DNA of 64,000 nt, taken from the NCBI GenBank assembly GCA_964547905.1, contig CAZJPN010000053.1, positions 59,792 to 123,791 of the forward strand. Reading direction: 5' to 3'. Shown piece after piece: positions 8,438-15,954 of this stretch; positions within the stretch are counted from its first letter, which is position 1; every line of letters begins with the position of its first letter. This DNA comes from JAJYLM01 sp964547905 (GTDB taxonomy: Bacteria > JAMCPX01). The position numbers were made by a program, and so were the translations under genes. The notes under the pieces are model-generated. The model was not told where the DNA came from. It did no database searches and saw nothing but the letters and a program-made list of their open reading frames with translations.

Positions 8438-8618
8438 GGGAAGAAAGAGTTTGATACGAAGCGAAGGAAAACACCTGCGCACTGCTTGATATACTTTCAT
8501 ATATGCTACGTGGACAGCGTCTCGTTTAATGTCAAAATACATCATGCATCTTGTAATGACCATTCCGTTTAGCAAAAGAGCGTTGTTTTACGAGCAGAGG
8601 AGAAAACTCTTTCTTCCC
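8438..8618. mobile_element. MITE-like element, copy 1 (15-bp terminal inverted repeats)
   Basis: The 307-bp gap between the Crp gene and the convergent mutase gene contains a 181-bp element with perfect 15-bp terminal inverted repeats (GGGAAGAAAGAGTTT at 8438-8452 and its complement at 8604-8618). A second copy lies in opposite orientation at 57832-58008. The two align over their full length, best at the ends: AAGAAAGAGTTTGAT, GCGTGGAC/ACGTGGAC in the middle, and CGTTTAGCAAAAGA plus CAGAGGAGAAAACTC at the other end. There is no transposase gene and no obvious target-site duplication. The rest of the gap (8376-8437, 8619-8682) holds nothing I can identify. Confidence 0.7.
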
Positions 8619-8682
8619 TCAGTATTGTTTATAACTCATGAAACAATCTTCCTGACTTTAAAAATCCATTTTTCGGGAAAAT

Positions 8683-9885
8683 TCACCTCCAGCCGTTCAG
8701 AAGCTTTGGCATCATTTCAAAACCCTTGTCTATAAACACACTGCTCTTTTCTGCACCAAACTCATCATACGTGTACGCGTTTTTGACCTCATGCTCCGAA
8801 TCATAAAACAGGAACGGGACCGGCTCTTCTGTGTGCGTTTTCCGTGCTATCGGCGTCCTGTGGTCCGGCATGATAAGCATTCTGAAAGGACCGGATTGTT
8901 TGAGTCCGTTCAGCACGCCGCCCACAACCTTTTCGTCAAAATCCTCTATTGCTTTTATTTTCAGTTCTGTATCGCCATTGTGACCTGCCTCATCCGGAGC
9001 TTCCACATGTATGTAAATAAGGTCATGATCCTTGAGTGCGTTGACTCCGTACTCAGCCTTGCCTTTATAGTTTGTATCAACCCAACCGGTTATGCCGGGA
9101 ACCTGTATAATATCAAAGCCCGCGAGCTTGGCTATGCCCCGCACAAGATCAACTGCTGATATGCATGCGCCGGACAGATTGTATAATTTTTTGAATGCGG
9201 GTATGTACATTGCCTTGCCGAGACCCCATATCCAAATACTGTTTGCAGGGTCCTTGCCCTGTGCCTTCCTCTTTAGATTTACGGGATGGGATTCGAGTAT
9301 GTCCCACGATGATTTCATAAGGGATATCAGCTTGTCAGCACCATTGCCTTCGGGCATGTGAGTTGCTATGTCCTGATCCGTTATGTCATGCGGCGGAAAT
9401 GTATTGATCTTATCCATGCCATGCTGCCAAACAATCAGGTGTCTGTAGCTCACACCGGGATAAAATTTAAATCCGTCATGCTTCAATGAAGAAGAAAGCG
9501 CATGGATAAGCTCTACAGCTTCATCCGTGGTTATATGGCCGGCACTGTAGTCTTTCATCGTAATGTTGCTACCCTGTCTATCGAGTGTAACGAGGTTGCA
9601 CCTGCACGCTACATCGTCTTTATCCAGCGATATACCCTGTCCTGCCGCCTCTATTGGTGCCCTGCCTGTGTAGTATTTTTGCGGATCGTAACCGAAAATA
9701 GACATATTACCTACATCGCTGCCTGGATGCATGCCGTGCGGAATTGTCCTCACCATGCCTACAATGCTCTTTTTAGCCAGCTCATCTATATTTTTTTTAT
9801 GTGCAACCGAGAGCGGTGTGCCGCCCTTCAATTCCTCAATAGGGTAGTCAGCCATGCCATCGCCCTGCAAAATAATATATTTCAT
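8683..9885 (-). CDS. Archaeal-type cofactor-independent phosphoglycerate mutase / proposed homoserine kinase
   Basis: The ATG at 9885, behind AAAGGA, gives 400 residues (MKYIILQGDGMADYP). An upstream in-frame start at 9912 has no ribosome binding site. This is the alkaline-phosphatase superfamily ApgM family. The first metal motif is GDGMAD, the nucleophile region contains HPGSDVGNMSIFGYDP, and the C-terminal metal motifs are HVEAPDEAGHNGD and LIMPDHRTPIARKTHT. Family members interconvert 2- and 3-phosphoglycerate. A bacterial subgroup has been proposed to act as a homoserine kinase. No threonine-pathway gene is adjacent, so either role is open. It is transcribed toward the MITE-like element. 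Confidence 0.85.
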   Translation of the reverse strand: MKYIILQGDGMADYPIEELKGGTPLSVAHKKNIDELAKKSIVGMVRTIPHGMHPGSDVGNMSIFGYDPQKYYTGRAPIEAAGQGISLDKDDVACRCNLVTLDRQGSNITMKDYSAGHITTDEAVELIHALSSSLKHDGFKFYPGVSYRHLIVWQHGMDKINTFPPHDITDQDIATHMPEGNGADKLISLMKSSWDILESHPVNLKRKAQGKDPANSIWIWGLGKAMYIPAFKKLYNLSGACISAVDLVRGIAKLAGFDIIQVPGITGWVDTNYKGKAEYGVNALKDHDLIYIHVEAPDEAGHNGDTELKIKAIEDFDEKVVGGVLNGLKQSGPFRMLIMPDHRTPIARKTHTEEPVPFLFYDSEHEVKNAYTYDEFGAEKSSVFIDKGFEMMPKLLNGWR

Positions 9886-9971
9886 ATACTCAGTCCTTTC
9901 TCGTTTGTACAATATATAAATGTATTCTTTACCAAAAGCAAGTATAGTGAGCCGTAGAATACGTTGGGACT

Positions 9972-11822
9972 TTATTCCTGTTCAATTAAATTTGCCCGTC
10001 CTGTTTTGCCAAACTCCATCTTGATTGTCTTAAACGCCTCAAGGGTCAGTTTGTGGAATGTATCGTCTCCGCGTTGCCTGAAGTAGATCTCCATATCTGG
10101 GTGCTTTTCGATATTGAAATGGTCCCGCTTAAACGGGCGGACAAGTATTTTATGGGTGTTGGTCAACGTGAACGCATCAACGATGCGGATATAATCCGGC
10201 ATCCATTTCGGGTCCATCCCGCCTTTTGTCTGCTGCTGCACAAACCAGTCAAAGGTCTGCTTCGGATCAAGGATGACGTCTTCCCGGAGCTGAAGCGTAA
10301 CCATCACCTTTTCATCCGACACCTCGCTGGGTACGCCATAGGCAATCGCCAGCTTGACACCAGGTAGCTTGAGTGCGTATTCAATCACATTCTCGGCAGA
10401 GAAGTTCTCACCGTCCTTGCGGATCCAGTCGTCCGTGCGGCCGTTGAAATAAAGATATCGCTTTCCCTTGATGATGCGAATGTGCCCGAGATCGCCAGAA
10501 TGATAACAGCCGTTGCTGAATTTTTTTTGTGTAGCATCGGCGTTGTCAAAATACCCATCAAATCTTAAATTATAGCTTTTCACCCTTTTTGAGATCTCCC
10601 CAACCGCTTCGTAATAATTGATAAGACACCCGTTTTCGTCTGTAATGCCGAACGGGCAGATCTGCCCATTCTCATTGAGAATAACAACCGAATCCGGTAC
10701 CTTGCCGACACTGTCAATTGGGTCTCCTGGCATGTTGACCGACGTTATTACCGCTTCGGTTGAGCCGTAGATTTCATAAATATGCTCCATCCCCAGGTAC
10801 CGCATACACTTTATGCGGTCAACCAGCGGTGCACCGTTCCCGTAGGCGATACGGAACTTATTTTTCGGGTGTCTGGCCAGGGCCTTTTCAATGGCTACCC
10901 CATCACCATATTTCCGTTCCAGTGCAGACAAGATGTAATGAAATGGCTGGCCAACATAGTTCATGAAGGTCACACCGTATTTCAGTATATCTTCTTCAAA
11001 AGTGCTGGCACTGAAGCGGCGTTTCAGGACAAAGCTCGATCCGGCAATTAGGGTCGGCAGGATACCGATATACCAGGCATTGGAGTGGAACAGTGGCATG
11101 CAGATATAACCCCGGTCTTTGTGGGTCAGATGAACAGCCGATTGTACCACAAAACCGGCACCGATCATTTTCAAATGAGAGATGGGCACCCCTTTAGGCA
11201 TGCTGGTGGTACCCGAGGTATATATCACCAACACCGGCCCGGTGTTGTCCATCGGCGCCCTGAACCGTACCGGATCCGAGTTTTCCGCTTCCGATACCAC
11301 CTCTTCAAGGCTTGCAAATCCTTTCTTCGCGGCGTCCCTATCTCCCTCGGTCAGAAAAATATCCCGGCGGCTCAAAGGTCCGATATCCGGGATTACAGCC
11401 TCAATTTCACCGTAAGAATTTGGATTGGTGATCAAAAGCGAGAGTCCTGCCTGGCTGATGACGGTGGCGAGCGTTTTCCCCTTGAACCCGGTATTGAGGG
11501 CAAACAGGACACAATTGCTCAGTCCAGCACCGAATGCCGTAAAGAGGTATTCCGGTGTATTCTCCTGATAAATGCCGATGGCCATCTTCTCCCTTTTCCC
11601 AAGCCTGCCTTCGTGGATCATCTCTGCACGCCGTGACAGGAAGAAGCGTGCATAGCGCATAGACTCTGCATAAACTTCCCGGTAGGTATATGTTTTTTCT
11701 TCAAAAACAACAAAAGGGCGCTTCCCACGAGGCAGCCAGCGCATGGTAAGCTTGATCATAGTGCCGAAATTGGCAAACCAGAATCCCTTTTTGATCAGCG
11801 TTTTTAGATTGAATTGCCGCAA
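9972..11822 (-). CDS. Long-chain fatty acyl-CoA synthetase (AMP-dependent, FATP-like)
   Basis: This 616-residue adenylating enzyme should activate a long-chain fatty acid with ATP and CoA. The AMP-binding P-loop (VIYTSGTTSMPKGVPISH, about residues 198-215), the adenine motif (YEIYGSTEA, about 352-360) and the C-terminal hinge (GRTDDWIRKDGENFS, about 455-470) are present. The N-terminus (WLPRGKRPFVVFEEKTYTYR) resembles FATP/SLC27-type synthetases. The frame opens at a TTG (11822) without a ribosome binding site, and an ATG at 11759 is possible, so the start is uncertain. The gene is visibly GC-richer than its neighbours, hinting at a different recent history. The YbjQ gene ends 10 bp upstream. 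Confidence 0.9.
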   Translation of the reverse strand: MRQFNLKTLIKKGFWFANFGTMIKLTMRWLPRGKRPFVVFEEKTYTYREVYAESMRYARFFLSRRAEMIHEGRLGKREKMAIGIYQENTPEYLFTAFGAGLSNCVLFALNTGFKGKTLATVISQAGLSLLITNPNSYGEIEAVIPDIGPLSRRDIFLTEGDRDAAKKGFASLEEVVSEAENSDPVRFRAPMDNTGPVLVIYTSGTTSMPKGVPISHLKMIGAGFVVQSAVHLTHKDRGYICMPLFHSNAWYIGILPTLIAGSSFVLKRRFSASTFEEDILKYGVTFMNYVGQPFHYILSALERKYGDGVAIEKALARHPKNKFRIAYGNGAPLVDRIKCMRYLGMEHIYEIYGSTEAVITSVNMPGDPIDSVGKVPDSVVILNENGQICPFGITDENGCLINYYEAVGEISKRVKSYNLRFDGYFDNADATQKKFSNGCYHSGDLGHIRIIKGKRYLYFNGRTDDWIRKDGENFSAENVIEYALKLPGVKLAIAYGVPSEVSDEKVMVTLQLREDVILDPKQTFDWFVQQQTKGGMDPKWMPDYIRIVDAFTLTNTHKILVRPFKRDHFNIEKHPDMEIYFRQRGDDTFHKLTLEAFKTIKMEFGKTGRANLIEQE

Positions 11823-11831
11823 GGAACTATA

Positions 11832-12173
11832 TTATGCTCGTTCTATCTTCACTGCTGTCCCGTAAGCAATAACCTCATTCATTGCCTGTCCTTGTCCTGC
11901 ATCAAATTCACCTGAATCAAATCTCATCATGATTATTGCGTTTGCACCAATGTCTTTTGCCTGCATTACCATCTTATCCATCGCTTCTTCCCTTGATTGG
12001 ATAACCATCTTTACATACCCTTCTTGTGAACCGCCGAGCGTAGCACGCAGGTTACCTAAGAAATTTCCCACAATACTACGGGAACGAACACTTACACCGA
12101 ACACCGTACCCAATACCTCTGTTATGCGGTAACCAGAAATATTTTCTGTTGTAGACACTAACAAATCCGCCAT
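11832..12173 (-). CDS. YbjQ/UPF0145 family protein
   Basis: A complete 113-residue member of the YbjQ (UPF0145) family, recognised by the opening STTENISGYRITEVLGTVFG, the central VRSRSIVGNF and the GANAIIMMRFDSG stretch near the C-terminus. Family proteins form small pentameric rings and are sometimes annotated as putative heavy-metal binding, but their function is not established. A strong ribosome binding site (AAGGAG) precedes the ATG. The gene lies between tRNA-Leu and the acyl-CoA synthetase, on the same strand, and could be co-transcribed with the latter. Confidence 0.88.
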   Translation of the reverse strand: MADLLVSTTENISGYRITEVLGTVFGVSVRSRSIVGNFLGNLRATLGGSQEGYVKMVIQSREEAMDKMVMQAKDIGANAIIMMRFDSGEFDAGQGQAMNEVIAYGTAVKIERA

Positions 12174-12290
12174 GTTTATATTCTCCTTTAAAAATTTATA
12201 AACATATCAATAGTGATAAAAATATGGATTATCAAGCTTTATATTTACGGGATAGCTTACTTCGTCATTAAGTAAAGAAATAAGGAAGAT

Positions 12291-12374
12291 TGCCGGGGAA
12301 GGGAATTGAACCCTTATGTCCCGGAGGACGGGGGATTTTGAGTCCCCTGCGTCTACCAGTTCCGCCACCCCGGC
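12291..12374 (-). tRNA. tRNA-Leu (anticodon CAA)
   Basis: The minus strand from 12374 to 12291 folds as a class II tRNA: acceptor stem GCCGGGG/CCCCGGC plus discriminator A, D-arm TGGCGGAACTGGTAGACGCA, anticodon stem GGGGA/TCCCC with loop CTCAAAA (anticodon CAA), a long variable arm, and T-arm GGGTTCAATTCCC. The long variable arm and discriminator A fit leucine. CCA is not encoded. Confidence 0.96.
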
Positions 12375-12470
12375 ATGCAGCATTGTCTTATCAGAATATA
12401 TTCTACATCCTATTTTTGTTGTTTTATCAAGTAAATTGATGATCAAAAAAGTCAACCCTTCAGAAGCAAA

Positions 12471-12856
12471 GGGGTCAGCCCTTGACATTGGACATTGAGG
12501 AATCTATCTTCTCTATTTTATTTCTCAGCTCCCGATCGGTTTGCAGTTTCTCAACTATCCTCCGATAGGTCTTTGCTACAGCAGAGTAGCTCAGATCAAA
12601 TGGTAATGGTTGTCCATCAATACATAGCAGTAAACTATACAGTGGTATTTCTCGATTGCTCCGGCTATAGAATCTTTGAATTTATTATAATCCGTATCTG
12701 TAAAGAATATCTTCCTGCGCTCATTCCCCCGTGCAAGCACGTGATAGAGGGCACCTTTATATCCAAACCTCAGCGGTCTCGCCATCAGTCAGCTCCTTTG
12801 TTAAACATTTTTCCCCAACCTACAACACGGAATGTCCAATGTCAAGGGCTGACCCC
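12471..12856. mobile_element. Decayed REP-associated transposase element with 26-bp inverted repeats
   Basis: A 386-bp segment is bounded by perfect 26-bp inverted repeats at 12471-12496 and 12831-12856 (the left one begins GGGGTCAGCCCTTGACATTG). Inside is a broken REP-associated tyrosine transposase gene. GGGGTCAG...TTGACATT-type termini are known next to such transposases. The left repeat also encodes the last residues and stop codon of the transposase. The right repeat runs into the 3' end of the neighbouring Crp/Fnr gene. It lies just upstream of tRNA-Leu on the minus strand. Confidence 0.75.
12475..12785 (-). pseudogene. REP-associated tyrosine transposase (Y1 family), internally deleted
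   Basis: From the ATG at 12785 the frame encodes the typical opening MARPLRFGYKGALYHVLARG and continues to the HUH-type metal motif MDNHYHLI, then stops at 12591. In another frame the sequence resumes as LSYSAVAKTYRRIVEKLQTD and ends SNVKG at 12475, which resembles the C-terminus of full-length family members. Roughly the middle 150 or more residues, including the catalytic tyrosine helix, are missing and a frameshift joins the ends. The protein cannot be an active transposase. Confidence 0.8.
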
Positions 12857-13380
12857 TCTTCCTTACCGCTTTGGGCTGGAGCACCGTATTTGCCGGCAAC
12901 ATCCTTGAGTATAGAGATGACCCTGGTATGCGCATCCTTGAAAATGACATCTTCGAAGCGGCTCTCGATCTTTCTGATCCTTAGCCCCATCAGCTTGACG
13001 AGTGTAAACGAAAAAACAGGGTTCTTGCTGATAAGGTCTTCAAAATCTTTCTTTTTGACGTCACATATAGAGGAGCCTTCAACAGCCTCTGCGATGTCCT
13101 CCCGTTTTCCTTCCTCGGACAAAGCCATTTCGCCGAAGATATCACCCGGCTTCAGAATGTCCATGGTCAATTCCTTTCCATCCTCTGACAAACGGCTTAC
13201 TTTGATGCTGCCTTCCTTCAAAAGATAAATAGTTTCAGCCTTCTCCCCTATGCCGTATACCATGCTCCCCTTCTTTACATTGGTAACCCTGAGCATAGAG
13301 TTTAGATCTACTTTGTCTTTCTCGCTCAACTGCGAAAAGATCTTACTGGAATTTATGTACCAAAGTATGGTCTTCATCAT
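12820..13380 (-). CDS. Crp/Fnr-like regulator truncated at its 3' end (no DNA-binding domain)
   Basis: The 186-residue product has an intact cyclic-nucleotide-binding-like domain (about residues 10-125, KEGSIKVSRLSEDGKELTMD and GDIFGEMALSEEGKREDIAE) and the dimerisation helix (about 130-150, IRKIESRFEDVIF). Soon after LKDVAGKYGAPAQ, where the winged helix should begin, the sequence switches to GSALDIGHSVL and stops. Those last residues are encoded by the right inverted repeat of the adjacent transposase element (12831-12856). The helix-turn-helix is therefore lost. It might persist as a ligand-binding or dominant-negative protein, or be a pseudogene. It is the first gene downstream of dsrP on the same strand, separated by about 190 bp with two hairpins. 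Confidence 0.8.
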   Translation of the reverse strand: MMKTILWYINSSKIFSQLSEKDKVDLNSMLRVTNVKKGSMVYGIGEKAETIYLLKEGSIKVSRLSEDGKELTMDILKPGDIFGEMALSEEGKREDIAEAVEGSSICDVKKKDFEDLISKNPVFSFTLVKLMGLRIRKIESRFEDVIFKDAHTRVISILKDVAGKYGAPAQSGKEEGSALDIGHSVL

Positions 13381-13484
13381 TTAGTCTCTGAAAGAGAGAA
13401 ATATAATCAAGTATAAGAATCCTCTATCATAGCCTTGCATGAATTTCCACTATCCCGAAAAATGCATTGGTGTCATGGTGGTGA

Positions 13485-13546
13485 GCACCCAGACTTGGGG
13501 AAAGCCTGGGTGCGGATGGGATCCAAGGTCTGTATAAACAGACCTT
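13485..13546. other. Two strong hairpins downstream of dsrP
   Basis: After the dsrP stop codon the sequence contains a perfect 9-bp stem AAGGTCTGT/ACAGACCTT with a 4-base loop (13525-13546) and a longer hairpin based on GCACCCAG/CTGGGTGC with an added CTT/AAG pairing (13485-13513). Neither is followed by a T run on the minus strand, so they are not classical intrinsic terminators. They may stabilise the 3' end of the dsr transcript or be repeat remnants. Confidence 0.5.
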
Positions 13547-13570
13547 CATGTAGTACCAAGTATCAGGGTA

Positions 13571-14737
13571 TTATGCCGTAGTCTTTTCTTTTACCGAGAT
13601 GGCTACCTTCCATAGTATGGACAGTATAAGAAGACCAATCGTGTAAACACCGAGCACAATCATGATCTCGGGAAACGTAGGAAGGTATCCTGTTACCCTG
13701 CCAAACGGATTAGGAACAAATCCCGCTGCTATCAGGCTAAAACCTTTATCTATCCATGTAGAGACAACAAGGGCAATCAACGCTACGGTTAAAAGTTTTC
13801 TATTGTCACGCAACTGCGGAGGAACCAAAATAGCAAGAGACACGATAGCGAGCCCTGCGGATACCCACATAGCCGGTACAAGTGTAGTATGTCCATCAAG
13901 ACCAACAAAAAGGTACCTGAATACATCCATGTCATCGGGTATATGGCTGTAGAAAGCCGTAAATATTTCGAGCAATAAAAAGAACACGTTTACACTCATT
14001 GCATAAGCAACAATCTTTGAGAGTGCCCGTATAGATTCTTCGCCCACCCTATACTTCACAAATTTCTGTACAAGGAACACAAGCAAAAGTAGTATTGCAG
14101 GCCCTGAACAGAATGCACCCGCAAGAAAACGAGCTGCCATGATTGCAGACAGCCAGTACGGTCTACCGGGAAGCCCTGCGTAGAGGAATGCCGTTACCGT
14201 ATGGATGCTGATTGCCCATACCACGGATAAATAAATCAACGGCTTTACCCAGGATGGCGGTGCAACATCCTTCCTCTCCGCCTCCAGTGTGGTCCATCCT
14301 ATCAAAAGATTAAGGAGCAAATACCCCGATAAAACGGTCATATCCCAGAACATTACAGAATGCAATTGAGGATACAGGATTACATTCATAACCCTCATCG
14401 GCTGACCAAGATCAACAAAGATGAAAAGCATACACATCGTAACTGCTGCAATGGCCATGAACTCTCCAAGGATCATCATTCTCGAAAATGCTTTATAATG
14501 ATGAAGGTAATAAGGAATAACAAGCATAACCGCTGATGCGGCAACACCGACAAGATAGGTAAACTGGGCAATGTAAAGCCCCCATGATACGTTTCTGCTC
14601 ATACCTGTAATTTTTAATCCTTCGTTTAACTGAATAAGATAGAAGTGGAAACATAACCCTATAAGGGCAACCAAGAATATTACCCATATCCAGTATTTTT
14701 TACTCCCGTAGAACGCCTTTTCAATCATAACTGCCAC
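13571..14737 (-). CDS. dsrP: DsrP, NrfD-like quinone-interacting membrane subunit of DsrMKJOP
   Basis: This 388-residue integral membrane protein belongs to the NrfD/PsrC family, with about ten predicted helices. Landmarks include SWGLYIAQFTYLVGVAASAV near residue 52, FVDLGQPMRVMNVILYPQLH near 108, and GLDGHTTLVPAMWVSAGLA near 290. In DsrMKJOP it exchanges electrons with menaquinone at the periplasmic side and passes them to the ferredoxin-like DsrO. It is the last gene of the dsr locus, beginning 1 bp after dsrO ends. Confidence 0.93.
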   Translation of the reverse strand: MAVMIEKAFYGSKKYWIWVIFLVALIGLCFHFYLIQLNEGLKITGMSRNVSWGLYIAQFTYLVGVAASAVMLVIPYYLHHYKAFSRMMILGEFMAIAAVTMCMLFIFVDLGQPMRVMNVILYPQLHSVMFWDMTVLSGYLLLNLLIGWTTLEAERKDVAPPSWVKPLIYLSVVWAISIHTVTAFLYAGLPGRPYWLSAIMAARFLAGAFCSGPAILLLLVFLVQKFVKYRVGEESIRALSKIVAYAMSVNVFFLLLEIFTAFYSHIPDDMDVFRYLFVGLDGHTTLVPAMWVSAGLAIVSLAILVPPQLRDNRKLLTVALIALVVSTWIDKGFSLIAAGFVPNPFGRVTGYLPTFPEIMIVLGVYTIGLLILSILWKVAISVKEKTTA

Positions 14738-14738
14738 C

Positions 14739-15557
14739 TCATATTATATAGAAAACATTCGGCTGGGTCCCGAGTTCTGGCTTACGCCTTATACTGAAGT
14801 TGTTGCTCAAAATCTTCCTTATATCTGAATTCGAATCCCTGAGATCTCCGAAGATCATCGCCCCATTGGATGCCTCAACACACGCGGGCATCAGTCCCTG
14901 ATCAAGTCTCTCAGCACAAAAATCACATTTTTCTACCACTCCTCTTGTGCGCGTAGGATAATCAGGATCTATCTTTTTGATAAATGGTCTTGGATCCTGA
15001 AAATTAAAGCTCCTTGAACCATAAGGGCATGCAGCCATACAGTACCTGCATCCAATGCATCTGTGATAGTCCATCATAACAATGCCATCCTGTCTTTTAA
15101 ATGTTGCACCTGTTGGACATACCCTTACGCAGGGTGGATATTCACACTGGTTGCAAAGCAGGATTACAGATTTGTCTTTTAACTGTGCCTCCACATAGTT
15201 ATTGTCCTGTCCCGGGAAAGCAGCAGTGTATGGCTCCTCCCATATCCACTTGATATCCTGTTTCGTAGGAATGTTTGGGATATTATGAATTTTATCACAC
15301 ACATTTATACATTTTTTATAATCATCCGGCGTTTTGAATTGACGGAGATCAACAGCCATTGCCCATTGCTTCGCTGTTAAAGCATGAGGGTTGGGTAAAG
15401 TTTTGCTGATCTCAAACCCCGCATCTGCAAGTGCCTTCCCGTCCAATTTATCTCCGATTCCAAATACCGAGGAGATACCACCCACAAGCCTGCTTCCTAC
15501 CCACAGAGCGCTTGTTATCCCTATTACCTTAAGAAATTGTCTTTTATCAATGTCCAT
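14739..15557 (-). CDS. dsrO: DsrO, periplasmic ferredoxin-like subunit of DsrMKJOP
   Basis: This 272-residue protein carries several Cys4 [4Fe-4S] motifs: CNQCEYPPCVRVCPTGA (about 137-153), CIGCRYCMAACPYG (about 167-180), CDFCAERLDQGLMPACVEA (about 209-227) and an earlier CINVCDKIH. The N-terminus MDIDKRQFLKVIGITSALWV resembles a Tat signal, but the twin arginine is replaced by Lys-Arg, a permissible but weaker form. The protein would relay electrons between DsrP and DsrJ on the periplasmic face. It overlaps dsrJ by 11 bp. Confidence 0.92.
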   Translation of the reverse strand: MDIDKRQFLKVIGITSALWVGSRLVGGISSVFGIGDKLDGKALADAGFEISKTLPNPHALTAKQWAMAVDLRQFKTPDDYKKCINVCDKIHNIPNIPTKQDIKWIWEEPYTAAFPGQDNNYVEAQLKDKSVILLCNQCEYPPCVRVCPTGATFKRQDGIVMMDYHRCIGCRYCMAACPYGSRSFNFQDPRPFIKKIDPDYPTRTRGVVEKCDFCAERLDQGLMPACVEASNGAMIFGDLRDSNSDIRKILSNNFSIRRKPELGTQPNVFYII

Positions 15558-15954
15558 TGGCTGCCTCCTCCGCTGGCTTAACGTGACATTCCCAACAATA
15601 AGGTTGTATATTTACATAACTATGACACTGGTTACAGAATTGTTTTTCGTTTGAATGACAATGGAAGCATGTGTCTTCCAGGCTCATGGTGAAATACTGT
15701 CCGGTCGTACTAACATAGATGGTCTTATTATCCCGTACAACTGCGTTTCGCCATTCATTGAGTAATTCCATGTGATTATCAATCATGAACTGTTTTGATT
15801 CAATGCAGTGTTTTATTTTCATCTGATTAATCACAGGCGTATTAAGGCTTGGATCGGGTTTAACCTGGGCCTTTCCTATGCTGTACCAGAGAGGCAATGT
15901 CACAAGACCAATAAATATAATTAGACCTGTAATAATTTTACCGCTGTCATACAT
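15547..15954 (-). CDS. dsrJ: DsrJ, membrane-anchored triheme cytochrome c
   Basis: The ATG at 15954 (135 residues, MYDSGK) follows an AAAGGTG site; a GTG at 15963 is possible but has weaker signals. An N-terminal uncleaved helix (about residues 8-28) anchors it. Three CXXCH sites, CFHCH, CNQCH and CWECH, lie close together in the C-terminal third, exactly as in DsrJ. Family DsrJ has an unusual His/Cys-ligated haem, and the cysteine in MKIKHCIESKQ is a candidate ligand. The gene overlaps dsrK by 8 bp. Confidence 0.93.
   Translation of the reverse strand: MYDSGKIITGLIIFIGLVTLPLWYSIGKAQVKPDPSLNTPVINQMKIKHCIESKQFMIDNHMELLNEWRNAVVRDNKTIYVSTTGQYFTMSLEDTCFHCHSNEKQFCNQCHSYVNIQPYCWECHVKPAEEAANGH

Noticed and set aside
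12207..12488. Open frame of 93 codons containing GVAELVDAGDSKSPV
   Set aside because: It is a translation of the tRNA-Leu gene region, a common artefact.
13485..13546. Classical rho-independent terminator after dsrP
   Set aside because: The hairpins are strong but have no T run on the minus strand, so I list them only as hairpins.
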